Shown: in pieces, positions 12,401-24,400 of the stretch
How positions within the stretch are numbered: position 1 is the first letter of the stretch
Layout: every line of letters begins with the position of its first letter
Assembly (NCBI RefSeq): GCF_050948215.1
Contig: NW_027488962.1
Coordinates: 119,970 to 183,969, forward strand
Direction of reading: 5' to 3'
Origin: Halictus rubicundus
Taxonomy: Eukaryota > Arthropoda > Insecta > Hymenoptera > Halictidae
DNA: 64,000 nt
Made by a program: the position numbers and the translations under genes
The notes under the pieces: generated by a model
Told to the model about the DNA's origin: nothing
Database searches by the model: none
The model's input: the letters and a program-made list of their open reading frames with translations, nothing else

Positions 12401-15400
12401 AGAGGATAGGATAGAGGATAGGATAGAGGATAGGATAGAAGATAGGATAGAGGATAGGATAGGATAGAGAATAGAATAGGATAGAGGATAGGATAGGATA
12501 GAGGATAGGATAGGATAGAGGATAGGATAGAGGATAGGATAGAGGATAGGATAGAGGATAGGATAGAGGATAGGATCGGATAGAGAATAGAATAGGATAG
12601 AGGATAGGATAGGATAGAGGATAGGATAGGATAGAGGATAGGATAGGATAGAGGATAGGATAGGATAGAGGATAGGATAGGATAGAGCATAAGATAGGAT
12701 AGAGGATAGGATAGGATAGAGGATAGGATAGGATAGAGGATAGGATAGTGGATAGGATAGAGGATAGGATAGTGGATTTGATAGGATAGAGGATAGGATA
12801 GGATAGGATAGAAGATAGGATAGGATAGAGGATAGGATAGGATAGAGGATAGGATAGGATAGAGGATAGGATAGGATAGAAGATAGGATAGGGTATTTGA
12901 TAGGATAGAGGATAGGATAGGATAGAGGATAGGATAGGATAGAGGATAGGATAGGATAGAGGATAGGATAGGATAGAGGATAGGATAGGATAGAGGATAG
13001 GATAGGATAGAGGATAGGATAGGATAGAGGATAGGATAGGATAGACGATAGGATAGGATAGAGGATAGGATAGGATAGAGGATAGGATAGGATAGAGGAT
13101 AGGATAGGATAGAGGATAGGATAGGATAGAGGATAGGATAGGATAGAGGATAGGATAGGATAGAGGATAGGATAGGATAGAGGATTGGATAGGATACAGG
13201 AAAGGATAGGATTGAGGATAGACGATAGGATAGGATAAAGGATTGGATAGGATACAGGATAGGATAGGATAGAGGATAGGATAGGGGATTTGATAGGATA
13301 GAGGATAGGATAGGATAGAAGATAGGATAGGATAGAGGATAGGATAGGATAGAAGATAGGATAGGATAGAGGATAGGATAGGATAGAGGATAGGATAGGG
13401 GATTTGATAGGATAGAGGATAGGATAGGATAGAGGATAGGATAGGATAGAAAATAGGATAGGATAGAGGATAGGATAGGATAGAGGATAGGATAGGATAG
13501 AGGATAGGATAGGATAGAGGACAGGATAGGATAGAGGATAGGATAGGATAGAGGATCGGATAGGGGATTTGATAGGATAGAGGATACGATAGGATAGAAG
13601 ATAGGATAGGATAGAGGATAGGATAGGATAGAGGATAGAGGATAGGATAGGATAGAGGATAGGATAGGATAGAGGATAGGATAGACGATAGGATAGGATA
13701 GAGGATAGGATAGGATAGAGGATAGGATAGGATAGAGCATAGGATAGAGGATAGGATAGAGGATAGGATAGAAGATAGGATAGAGGATAGGATAGGATAG
13801 AGAATAGAATAGGATAGGGATAGGATAGGATAGAGGATAGGATAGGATAGAGGATAGGATAGAGGATAGGATAGAGGATAGGATAGAGGATAGGATAGGA
13901 TAGAGAATAGAATAGGATAGAGGATAGGATAGGATAGAGGATAGGATAGGACAGAGGATAGGATAGGGTATTTGATAGGATAGAGGATAGGATAGGATAG
14001 AGGATAGGATAGGATAGAGGATAGGATAGGATAGAGGACAGGATAGGATAGGATAGAGGATAGGATAGGATAGAGGATAGGATAGGATAGAGGATAGGAT
14101 AGGATAGAGGATAGGATAGGATAGAGGATAGGATAGGATAGAGGATAGGATAGGATAGAGGATAGGATAGGATAGAGGATAGGATAGGATAGAGGATAGG
14201 ATAGGATAGAGGATAGGATAGGATAGAGGATAGGATAGGATAGAGGATAGGATAGGATAGAGGATTGGATAGGATACAGGAAAGGATAGGATTGAGGATA
14301 GACGATAGGATAGGATAAAGGATTGGATAGGATACAGGATAGGATAGGATAGAGGATAGGATAGGGGATTTGATAGGATAGAGGATAGGATAGGATAGAA
14401 GATAGGATAGGATAGAGGATAGGATAGGATAGAAGATAGGATAGGATAGAGGATAAGATAGGATAGACGATAGGATAGAATAGAGGATAGGATAGGATAG
14501 AGGATTGGATAGGATATAGGATAGGATAGGATAGAGGACAGGATAGGATAGAGGATAGGATAGGATAGAGGATCGGATAGGGGATTTGATAGGATAGAGG
14601 ATACGATAGGATAGAAGATAGGATAGGATAGAGGATAGGATAGGATAGAGGATAGGATAGGATAGAGGATAGGATAGGATAGAGGATAGGATAGGATAGA
14701 GGATAGGATAGACGATAGGATAGGATAGACGATAGGATAGGATAGAGGATAGGATAGGATAGAGGATAGGATAGGATAGAGGATAGGATAGAGGATAGGA
14801 TAGAGGATAGGATAGAAGATAGGATAGAGGATAGGATAGGATAGAGAATAGAATAGGATAGAGGATAGGATAGGATAGACGATAGGATAGGATAGAGGAT
14901 AGGATAGAGGATAGGATAGAGGATAGGATAGGATAGAGAATAGAATAGGATAGAGGATAGGATAGGATAGAGGATAGGATAGGACAGAGGATAGGATAGG
15001 GTATTTGATAGGATAGAGGATAGGATAGGATAGAGGATAGGATAGGATAGAGGATAGGATAGGATAGAGGATAGGATAGGATAGAGGATAGGATAGGATA
15101 GAGGATAGGATAGGATAGAGGATAGGATAGGATAGAGGATAGGATAGGATAGAGGATAGGATAGGATAGAGGATAGGATAGGATAGAGGATAGGATAGGA
15201 TAGAGGATAGGATAGGATAGAGGATAGGATAGGATAGAGGATAGGATATTATAGAGGATAGGATAGGATAGAGGATAGGATAGGATAGAGGATAGGATAG
15301 GATAGTGGATAGGATAGAGGATAGGATAGTGGATTTGATAGGATAGAGGATAGGATAGGATAGGATAGAAGATAGTATAGGATAGAGGATAGGATTGGAT

Positions 15401-16070
15401 AGAGGATAGGATAGGATAGAGGATAGGATAGGATAGAAGATAGGATAGGATAGAGGATAGGATTGACGATAGGATAGGATAGAGGATAGGATAGGATAGA
15501 GGACAGGATAGGATAGAGGATAGGATAGGATAGAGGATCGGATAGGGGATTTGATAGGATAGAGGATACGATAGGATAGAAGATAGGATAGGATAGAGGA
15601 TAGGATAGGATAGAGGATAGGATAGGATAGAGGATAGGATAGGATAGAGGATAGGATAGACGATAGGATAGGATAGAGGATAGGATAGACGATAGGATAG
15701 GATAGAGGATAGGATAGGATAGAGGATAGGATAGAGGATAGGATAGAGGATAGGATAGAAGATAGGATAGAGGATAGGATAGGATAGAGAATAGAATAGG
15801 ATAGAGGATAGGATAGGATAGAGGATAGGATAGGATAGAGGATAGGATAGAGGATGGGATAGAGGATAGGATAGAGGATAGGATAGAGGATAGGATAGGA
15901 TAGAGAATAGAATAGGATAGAGGATAGGATAGGATAGAGGATAGGATAGGATAGAGGATAGGATAGGATAGAGGATAGGATAGGATAGAGCATAAGATAG
16001 GATAGAGGATAGGATAGGATAGAGGATAGGATAGGATAGAGGATAGGATAGTGGATAGGATAGAGGACAG
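12001..16070 (-). repeat. Dispersed duplication within inverted block, offset 3,320 bp
   Basis: About 12,001-12,750 matches about 15,321-16,055. ATAGTGGATTTG (12,006/15,326), GATCGG (12,216/15,536), ATACG (12,246/15,566), CGATAGG (12,341/15,661) and TAGGATAGAAG (12,431/15,751) are all 3,320 bp apart. Past the CATAAG variant (12,688/15,991) the offset is 3,303, a difference of exactly one 17-bp monomer. At least one substitution (GATCGGATAGAG near 12,575 against GATAGGATAGAG near 15,895) separates the copies. Confidence 0.8.
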
Positions 16071-16932
16071 GATAGTGGATTTGATAGGATAGAGGATAGG
16101 ATAGGATAGGATAGAAGATAGGATAGGATAGAGGATAGGATAGGATAGAGGATAGGATAGGATAGAGGATAGGATAGGATAGAAGATAGGATAGGATAGA
16201 GGATAGGATAGGATAGAGGATAGGATAGGATAGAGGATAGGATAGGATAGAGGACAGGATAGGATAGAGGATAGGATAGGATAGAGGATCGGATAGGGGA
16301 TTTGATAGGATAGAGGATACGATAGGATAGAAGATAGGATAGGATAGAGGATAGGATAGGATAGAGGATAGGATAGGATAGAGGATAGGATAGGATAGAG
16401 GATAGGATAGACGATAGGATAGGATAGAGGATAGGATAGGATAGAGGATAGGATAGAGGATAGGATAGAGGATAGGATAGAAGATAGGATAGAGGATAGG
16501 ATAGGATAGAGAATAGAATAGGATAGAGGATAGGATAGGATAGAGGATAGGATAGGATAGAGGATAGGATAGAGGATAGGATAGAGGATAGGATAGGATA
16601 GAGAATAGAATAGGATAGAGGATAGGATAGGATAGAGGATAGGATAGGACAGAGGATAGGATAGGGTATTTGATAGGATAGAGGATAGGATAGGATAGAG
16701 GATAGGATAGGATAGAGGATAGGATAGGATAGAGGATAGGATAGGATAGAGGATAGGATAGGATAGAGGATAGGATAGGATAGAGGATAGGATAGGATAG
16801 AGGATTGGATAGGATACAGGAAAGGATAGGATTGAGGATAGAGGATAGGATGGGATAGAGGATTGGATAGGATAGGATAGAGGATAGGATAGGATAGAGG
16901 ATAGGATAGGATTGAGGATAGAGGATAGGATG

Positions 16933-17020
16933 GGATAGAGGATAGGATAGGATAGAGGATAGGATAGGATAAAAGGTCCTCTATCCTATCCTATCCTCTA
17001 TCCTATCCTATCCTCTATCC
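16933..17020. repeat. Inverted repeat at right orientation switch
   Basis: Bases 16,933-16,971 are the exact reverse complement of 16,982-17,020: 39-bp arms around a 10-base spacer, AAAGGTCCTC. Purine-rich repeat lies to the left on +, pyrimidine-rich to the right. Unlike the left switch, both sides are near consensus, so arms of this length are expected from phase alignment alone. The spacer AAAGGTCC matches no repeat variant seen elsewhere and marks the actual breakpoint. There is no run of N, so it was not introduced as a marked scaffold gap. Confidence 0.85.
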
Positions 17021-17664
17021 TATCCTATCCTCTATTCTATCCTATCCTCTATCCTATCCTATCCTCTATCCTATCCTATCCTCTACCCTATCCTATCCTC
17101 TATCCTATCCTATCCTCTATCCTATTCTATCCTCTATCCTATCCAATCCTCTATCCTATCCTCTATCCTATCCTATCCTCTATCCTATCCTATCCTCTAT
17201 CCTATCCTATCCTCTATCCTATCCTATCCTCTATCCTATCCTATCCTCTATCGTATCCAATCCTCTATCCTATCCTATCCTCTATTCTATCCTATCCTCT
17301 ATCCTATCCTATCCTCTATCCTATCCTATCCTCTATCCTATCCTATCCTCTATCCTATCCTATCCTCTATCCTATCCTATCCTCTATCCTATCCTATCCT
17401 CTATCCTATCCTATCCTCTATCCTATCCTCTCCTCTATCCTATCCTATCCTCTATCTTATCCTATCCTCTATCCTATCCTATCCTCTATCCTATCCTATC
17501 CTCTATCCTATCCTATCCTCTATCCTATCCTATCCTCTATCCTATCCGATCCTCTATCCTATCCTATCCTCTATCCTATCCTATCCTCTATCCTATCCTA
17601 TCCTCTATCCTATCCTATCCTCTATCCTATCCTCTATCCTCTATCCTATCCTATCCTCTATCCT

Positions 17665-18490
17665 AGCCTATCCTCTATCCTATCCTATCCTCTATCCTAT
17701 CCTATCCTCTATCCTATCCTATCCTCTATCCTATCCTATCCACTATCCTATCCTATCCACTATCCTATCCTATCCTTTTATCCTATCCTATCCTCTATCC
17801 TATCCTATCCTCTATCCTATCGTATCCACTATCCCTTCCTATCCTCTATCCTATCCTATCCTCTATCCTATCCTATCCTCTATAATATCCTATCCTCTAT
17901 CCTATCCTATCCTCTATCCTTTCCTATCCTCTATCCTATCCTATCCTCTATCCTAGCCTATCCTCTATCCTATCCTATCCTCTATCCTATCCTATCCTCT
18001 ATCCTATCCTATCCTCTATCCTATCCTATCCACTATCCTATCCTATCCACTATCCTATCCTATCCTTTTATCCTATGCTATCCTCTATCCTATCCTATCC
18101 TCTATCCTATCCTATCCTCTATCCTATCCTATCCACTATCCCTTCCTATCCTCTATCCTATCCTATCCTCTATCCTATCCTATCCTCTATAATATCCTAT
18201 CCTCTATCCTATCCTATCCTCTATCCTTTCCTATCCTCTATCCTATCCTATCCTCTATCCTATCCTATCCTCTATCCTATCCTATCCTCTATCCTATCCT
18301 ATCCTCTATCCTATCCTATCCTCTATCATATCCTATCCACTATCCTATCCTATCCACTATCCTATCCTATCCTTTTATCCTATCCTATCCTCTATCCTAT
18401 CCTATCCTCTATCCCATCCTATCCACTATCCCTTCCTATACTCTATCCTATCCTATCCTCTATCCTATCCTATCCTCTATAATATCCTAT
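17665..18490 (+). repeat. Three tandem units of about 290-307 bp
   Basis: CCTTTTATCC has its TTTT at 17,776, 18,066 and 18,373 (spacing 290 and 307, one monomer apart). CTAGCCTATCC starts near 17,663 and 17,953 (290), and CTTTCCTATCC is at 17,919 and 18,226 (307). CTATAATATCC closes each unit. The basic higher-order unit here is about 17 monomers plus one extra base, the extra base coming from the CCTTTTATCC monomer (18 bp instead of 17). Confidence 0.85.
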
Positions 18491-21400
18491 CCTCTATCCT
18501 ATCCTATCCTCTATCCTATCCTATCCTCTATCCTATCCTATCCTCCATCCTATCCTATTCTCTATCCTATCCTATCCTCTATCCTATCCTATCCTCTATC
18601 CAATCCTATCCTCTATCGTATCCTATCCTCTATCCTATCCTATCCTCTATCCTATCCTATCCTCTATCCTATCCTATCCTCTATCCTATCCTATCCTCTA
18701 TCCTATCCTTTCCTCTATCGTCTCCTGTCCTCCTTCCTATCCAATCCCCTATCCTATCCTCTATCTTATCCTATCCTCTATCGTATCCTCTCCTCTATCC
18801 TATCCTATCCTCTATCCTATCCCATCCTCTATCCTATCCTATCCTCTATCCTATCCTATCCTCTATCCTATCCTATCCTCTATCTTATCCTATCCTCTAT
18901 CCTATCCTATCCTCTATCCTATCCTATCCTCTATCCTATCCTATCCTCTATCCTTTCCTATCCTCTATCCTATCCTATCCTCTATCCTATCCTATCCTCT
19001 ATCCTATCCTATCCTCTATCCTATCCTATCCTCTATCCTATCCTATCCTCTATCCTATCCTATCCTCTATCCTATCCTATCCTCTATCCTATCCTATCCT
19101 CTATCCTATCCTATCCTCTATCCTATCCTCTATCCTATCCTATCCTCTATCCTATCGTATCCACTATCCCTTCCTATCCTCTATCCTATCCTATCCTCTA
19201 TCCTATCCTATCCTCTATAATATCCTATCCTCTATCCTATCCTATCCTCTATCCTATCCTATCCTCTATCCAATCCTATCCTCTATCCTATCCTATCCTC
19301 TATCCTATCCTATCCTCTATCCTATCCTATCCTATCCTCTATCCTATCCTATCCTCTATCCTATCCTATCCTCTATCCTATCCTATCCTCTATCCTATCC
19401 TCTATCCTATCCTATCCTCTATCCTATCCTATCCTCTATCCTATCCTATCCTCTATACTATCCTATCCTCTATCCTATCCTATCCTCTATCATATCCTAT
19501 CCACTATCCTATCCTATCCACTATCCTATCCTATCCTTTTATCCTATCCTATCCTCTATCCTATCCTATCCTCTATCCTATCCTATCCACTATCCCTTCC
19601 TATCCTCTATCCTATCCTATCCTCTATCCTATCCTATCCTCTATAATATCCTATCCTCTATCCTATCCTATCCTCTATCCTATCCTATCCTCTATCCTAT
19701 CCTATCCTCCATCCTATCCTATTCTCTATCCTATCCTATCCTCTACCCTATCCTATCCTCTATCCAATCCTATCCTCTATCGTATCCTATCCTCTATCCT
19801 ATCCTATCCTGTATCCTATCCTATCCTCTATCCTATCCTATCCTCTATCCTATCCTATCCTCTATCCTATCCTATCCTCTATCCTATCCTTTCCTCTATC
19901 GTCTCCTGTCCTCCTTCCTATCCAATCCCCTATCCTATCCTCTATCTTATCCTATCCTCTATCGTATCCTATCCTCTATCCTATCCTATCCTCTATCCTA
20001 TCCCATCCTCTATCCTATCCTATCCTCTATCCTATCCTATCCTCTATCCTATCCTATCCTCTATCCTATCCTATCCTCTATCCTATCCTATCCTGTATCC
20101 TATCCTATCCTCTATCCTATCCTATCCTCTATCCTATCCTCTATCCTATCCTATCCTCTATCCTATCCTATCCACTATCCCTTCCTATCCTCTATCCTAT
20201 CCTATCCTCTATCCTATCCTATCCTCTATAATATCCTATCCTCTATCCTATCCTATCCTCTATCCTATCCTATCCTCTATCCTATCCTATCCTCTATCCT
20301 ATCCTATCCTCTATAATATCCTATCCTCTATCCTATCCTATCCTCTATCCTATCCTATCCTCTATCCAATCCTATCCTCTATCCTATCCTATCCTCTATC
20401 CTATCCTATCCTCTATCCTATCCTATCCTCTATCCTATCCTATCCTCTATCCTATCCTATCCTATCCTCTATCCTATCCTATCCTCTATCCTATCCTATC
20501 CTCTAACCTATCCTATCCTCTATCCTATCCTATCCTCTATCCTATCCTATCCTCTATCCTATCCTATCCTCTATCCTATCCTCTATCCTATCCTATCCTA
20601 TCCTCTATCCCATCCTATCCTCTATCCTATCCTATTCTCTATCCTATCCTATCCTCTATCCTATCCTATCCTCTATCCTATCCTCTCCTCTATCCTATCC
20701 TATCCTCTATCCTATCCTATCCACTATCCCTTCCTATCCTCTATCCTATCCTATCCTCTATCCTATCCTATCCTCTATAATATCCTATCCTCTATCCTAT
20801 CCTATCCTCTATCCTATCCTATCCTCTATCATATCCTATCCTCTATCCTATCCTATCCTCTATCCTATCCTATCCTCTATCCTATCCTATCCTCTATCCT
20901 ATCCTATCCTATCCTCTATCCTATCCTATCCTCTATCCTATCCTATCCTCTAACCTATCCTATCCTCTATCCTATCCTATCCTCTATCCTATCCTATCCT
21001 CTATCCTATCCTCTATCCTATCCTATCCTATCCTCTATCCTATCCTATCCTCTATCCTATCCTCTATCCTATCCTATCCTATCCTCTATCCCATCCTATC
21101 CTCTATCCTATCCTATTCTCTATCCTATCCTATCCTCTATCCTATCCTATCCTCTATCCTATCCTCTCCTCTATCCTATCCTATCCTCTATCCTATCCTA
21201 TCCTCTATCCTATCCTTTCCTCTATCGTCTCCTGTCCTCCTTCCTATCGAATCCCCTATCCTATCCTCTATCGTCTCCTATACTCTATCATATCCAATCC
21301 CCTAACCTATCCTCCATCCTATCCTATCCTCTATCCTATCCTATCCTCTATCCTATCCTATCCACTATCCTATCCTATCCACTATCCTATCCTATCCTTT

Positions 21401-24400
21401 TATCCTATCCTATCCTCTAGCCTATCCTATCCTCTATCCTATCCTATCCACTATCCCTTCCTATCCTCTATCCTATCCTATCCTCTATCCTATCCTATCC
21501 TCTATAATATCCTATCCTCTATCCTATCCTATCCTCTATCCTATCCTATCCTCTATCCTATCCTATCCTCTATCCTATCCTATCCTCCATCCTATCCTAT
21601 TCTCTATCCTATCCTATCCTCTATCCTATCCTATCCTCTATCCAATCCTATCCTCTATCCTATCCTATCCTCTATCATATCCTATCCTCTATCCTATCCT
21701 ATCATCTATCCTATCCTATCCTCTATCCTATCCTCTATCCTATCCTATCCTCTATGCTATCCTATCCTCTATCCTATCCTATCCTCTATCCTATCCTATC
21801 CACTATCCTATCCTACCCTCTATCCTATCCTATCCTCTATCCTATCCTATCCTCTATCCTATCCTATCCTCTATCCTATCCTATCCTCTATCCTATCCTA
21901 TCCTCTATCCAATCCTATCCTCTATCCTATCCTATCCTCTATCATATCCTATCCTCTATCCTATCCTATCCTCTATCCTATCCTATCCTCTATCCTATCC
22001 TATCCTCTATCCTATCCTATCCTATCCTCTATCCTATCCTATCCTCTATCCTATCCTATCCTCTATCCTATCCTATCCTCTATCCTATCCTATCCTATCC
22101 TCTATCCTATCCTATCCTCTATCCTATCCTATCCTCTAACCTATCCTATCCTCTATCCTATCCTATCCTCTATCCTATCCTATCCTCTATCCTATCCTCT
22201 ATCCTATCCTATCCTATCCTCTATCCCATCCTATCCTCTATCCTATCCTATTCTCTATCCTATCCTATCCTCTATCCTATCCTATCCTCTATCCTATCCT
22301 CTCCTCTATCCTATCCTATCCTCTATCCTATCCTATCCTCTATCATATCCTATCCTCTATCCTATCCTATCCTCTATCCTATCCTATCCTCTATCCTATC
22401 CTATCCTCTATCCTATCCTATCCTCTATCCTATCCTATCCTATCCTCTATCCTATCCTATCCTCTATCCTATCCTATCCTCTAACCTATCCTATCCTCTA
22501 TCCTATCCTATCCTCTATCCTATCCTATCCTCTATCCTATCCTCTATCCTATCCTATCCTATCCTCTATCCCATCCTATCCTCTATCCTATCCTATCCTC
22601 TATCCTGTCCTATCCTCTATCCTATCCTATCCTCTATCCTATCCTATCCTCTATCCTATCCTATTCTCTATCCTATCCTATCCTCTATCCTATCCTTTCC
22701 TCTATCGTCTCCTGTATTCCTTCCTATCCAATCCCCTATCCTATCCTCTATCGTCTCCTATCCTCTATCCTATCCAATCCCCTATCCTATCCTCCATCCT
22801 ATCCTATCCTCTATCCTATCCCATCCTCAATCCTATCCTATCCTCTATCCTATCCTATCCGCTATCCTATCCTCTTCTCTATCCTATCCTATCCTCTATT
22901 TTATCCCATCCTATCCTATCCTCTATCCCATATTATCCTCAATCCTATCCAATCCTATATCCTATCATGTATCCTATCGTCTATCCTATCCTATCCTCTA
23001 TCCTATCCTATCCTCTATCTTATCCTATCCTCTATCCTATCCTATCCTCTATCCTATCCTATCCTCTATCCTATCGTATCCTCTATCCTTTCCTATCCTC
23101 TATCCTATCCTATCCTCTATCCTATCCTATCCTCTATCCTATCCTATCCTCTATCCTATCCTATCCTCTACCCTATCCTATCCTCTATCCTATCCTATCC
23201 TCTATCCTATCCTATCCTCTATCCTATCCTATCCTCTATCCTATCCTATCCTCTATCCTATCCTATCCTCTATCCTATCCTCTATCCTATCCTATCCTCT
23301 ATGCTATCCTATCCTCTATCCTATCCTATCCTCTATCCTATCCTATCCACTATCCTATCCTAACCTCTATCCTATCCTATCCACTATCCTATCCTATCCA
23401 CTATCCTATCCTATCCTCTATCCTATCCTATCCTCCATCCTATCCTATTCTCTATCCTATCCTATCCTCTATCCTATCCTATCCTCTATCCAATCCTATC
23501 CTCTATCCTATCCTATCCTCTATCCTATCCTATCCTCTATCCTATCCTCTATCCTATCCTATCCTCTATCCTATCCTATCCTCTATCCTATCCTATACTC
23601 TATCCTATCCTATCCTCTATCCTATCCTATCCTCTATCCTATCCTATCCTCTATCCTATCCTATCCTACCCTCTATCCTATTCAATCCCCTATCGTATCC
23701 TCTATCCTATCCTATCATCTATAATATCCTATCCTCTATCCTATCCTATCCTCTATCCTATCCTATCCTCTATCCTATCCTATCCTCTATCCTATCCTAT
23801 CCTCTATCCTATCCTATCCTCTATCCTATCCTATCCTCTATCCTATCCTATCCTCTATCCTATCCTATCCTCTATCCTATCCTATCCTCTATCCTATCCT
23901 ATCCTCTATCTTATCCTATCCTCTATCCTATCCTATCCTCTATCCTATCCTATCCTCTATCCTATCGTATCCTCTATCCTTTCCTATCCTCTATCCTATC
24001 CTATCCTCTATCCTATCCTATCCTCTATCCTATCCTATCCTCTATCCTATCCTATCCTCTACCCTATCCTATCCTCTATCCTATCCTATCCTCTATCCTA
24101 TCCTATCCTCTATCCTATCCTATCCTCTATCCTATCCTATCCTCTATCCTATCCTATCCTCTATCCTATCCTCTATCCTATCCTATCCTCTATGCTATCC
24201 TATCCTCTATCCTATCCTATCCTCTATCCTATCCTATCCACTATCCTATCCTAACCTCTATCCTATCCTATCCACTATCCTATCCTATCCACTATCCTAT
24301 CCTATCCACTATCCTATCCTATCCTTTTATCCTATCCTATCCTCTATCCTATCCTATCCTCTATCCTATCCTATCCACTATCCTTTCCTATCCTCTATCC

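Larger units (their letters stand above)
7267..16310 (-). repeat. GATCGG-ATTTG variant marker of the inverted block, 12 copies
   Basis: A monomer pair containing GATCGGATAGGGGATTTG begins at 7,267, 9,219, 9,792, 10,296, 10,861, 11,147, 11,651, 12,216, 13,554, 14,571, 15,536 and 16,287. Each is followed by a GATACGAT variant about 30 bp on. The spacing pattern 504-565-286-504-565 exposes the 1,355-bp duplication. The left flank has the related CCTATCAAATCCCC but followed by CTATCCTATCC, so GATCGG marks a later amplification inside the inverted block. Confidence 0.85.
6121..16971 (-). repeat. Inverted 17-bp satellite array, family A
   Basis: The monomer reads GAGGATAGGATAGGATA on +, the reverse complement of the flanking arrays. 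Its landmarks are family-A variants read backwards: GGGGATTTGATAGG (reverse of CCTATCAAATCCCC) and GGATACAGGAAAGGATAGG near 6,838, 7,970, 13,190, 14,270 and 16,808. The family-B marker GTCTCCTGTCCTCC is absent here in either orientation. All long open frames of this block lie on the - strand, as expected for the stop-free pyrimidine strand. No gene is present. Confidence 0.95.

Noticed and set aside
5915..15993. Very long - strand open frames (1,849-2,137 codons) in the inverted block
   Set aside because: The pyrimidine strand has no stop codons in any frame, several frames are open over the same bases, the peptide is only a repeat cycle, and starts are at chance ATG variants. No promoter, splice or codon-use signal supports a gene.
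16972..16981. Insertion-element footprint at the right switch
   Set aside because: The spacer is only 10 bases and there is no target-site duplication or element end. A breakpoint or a false join explains it better.
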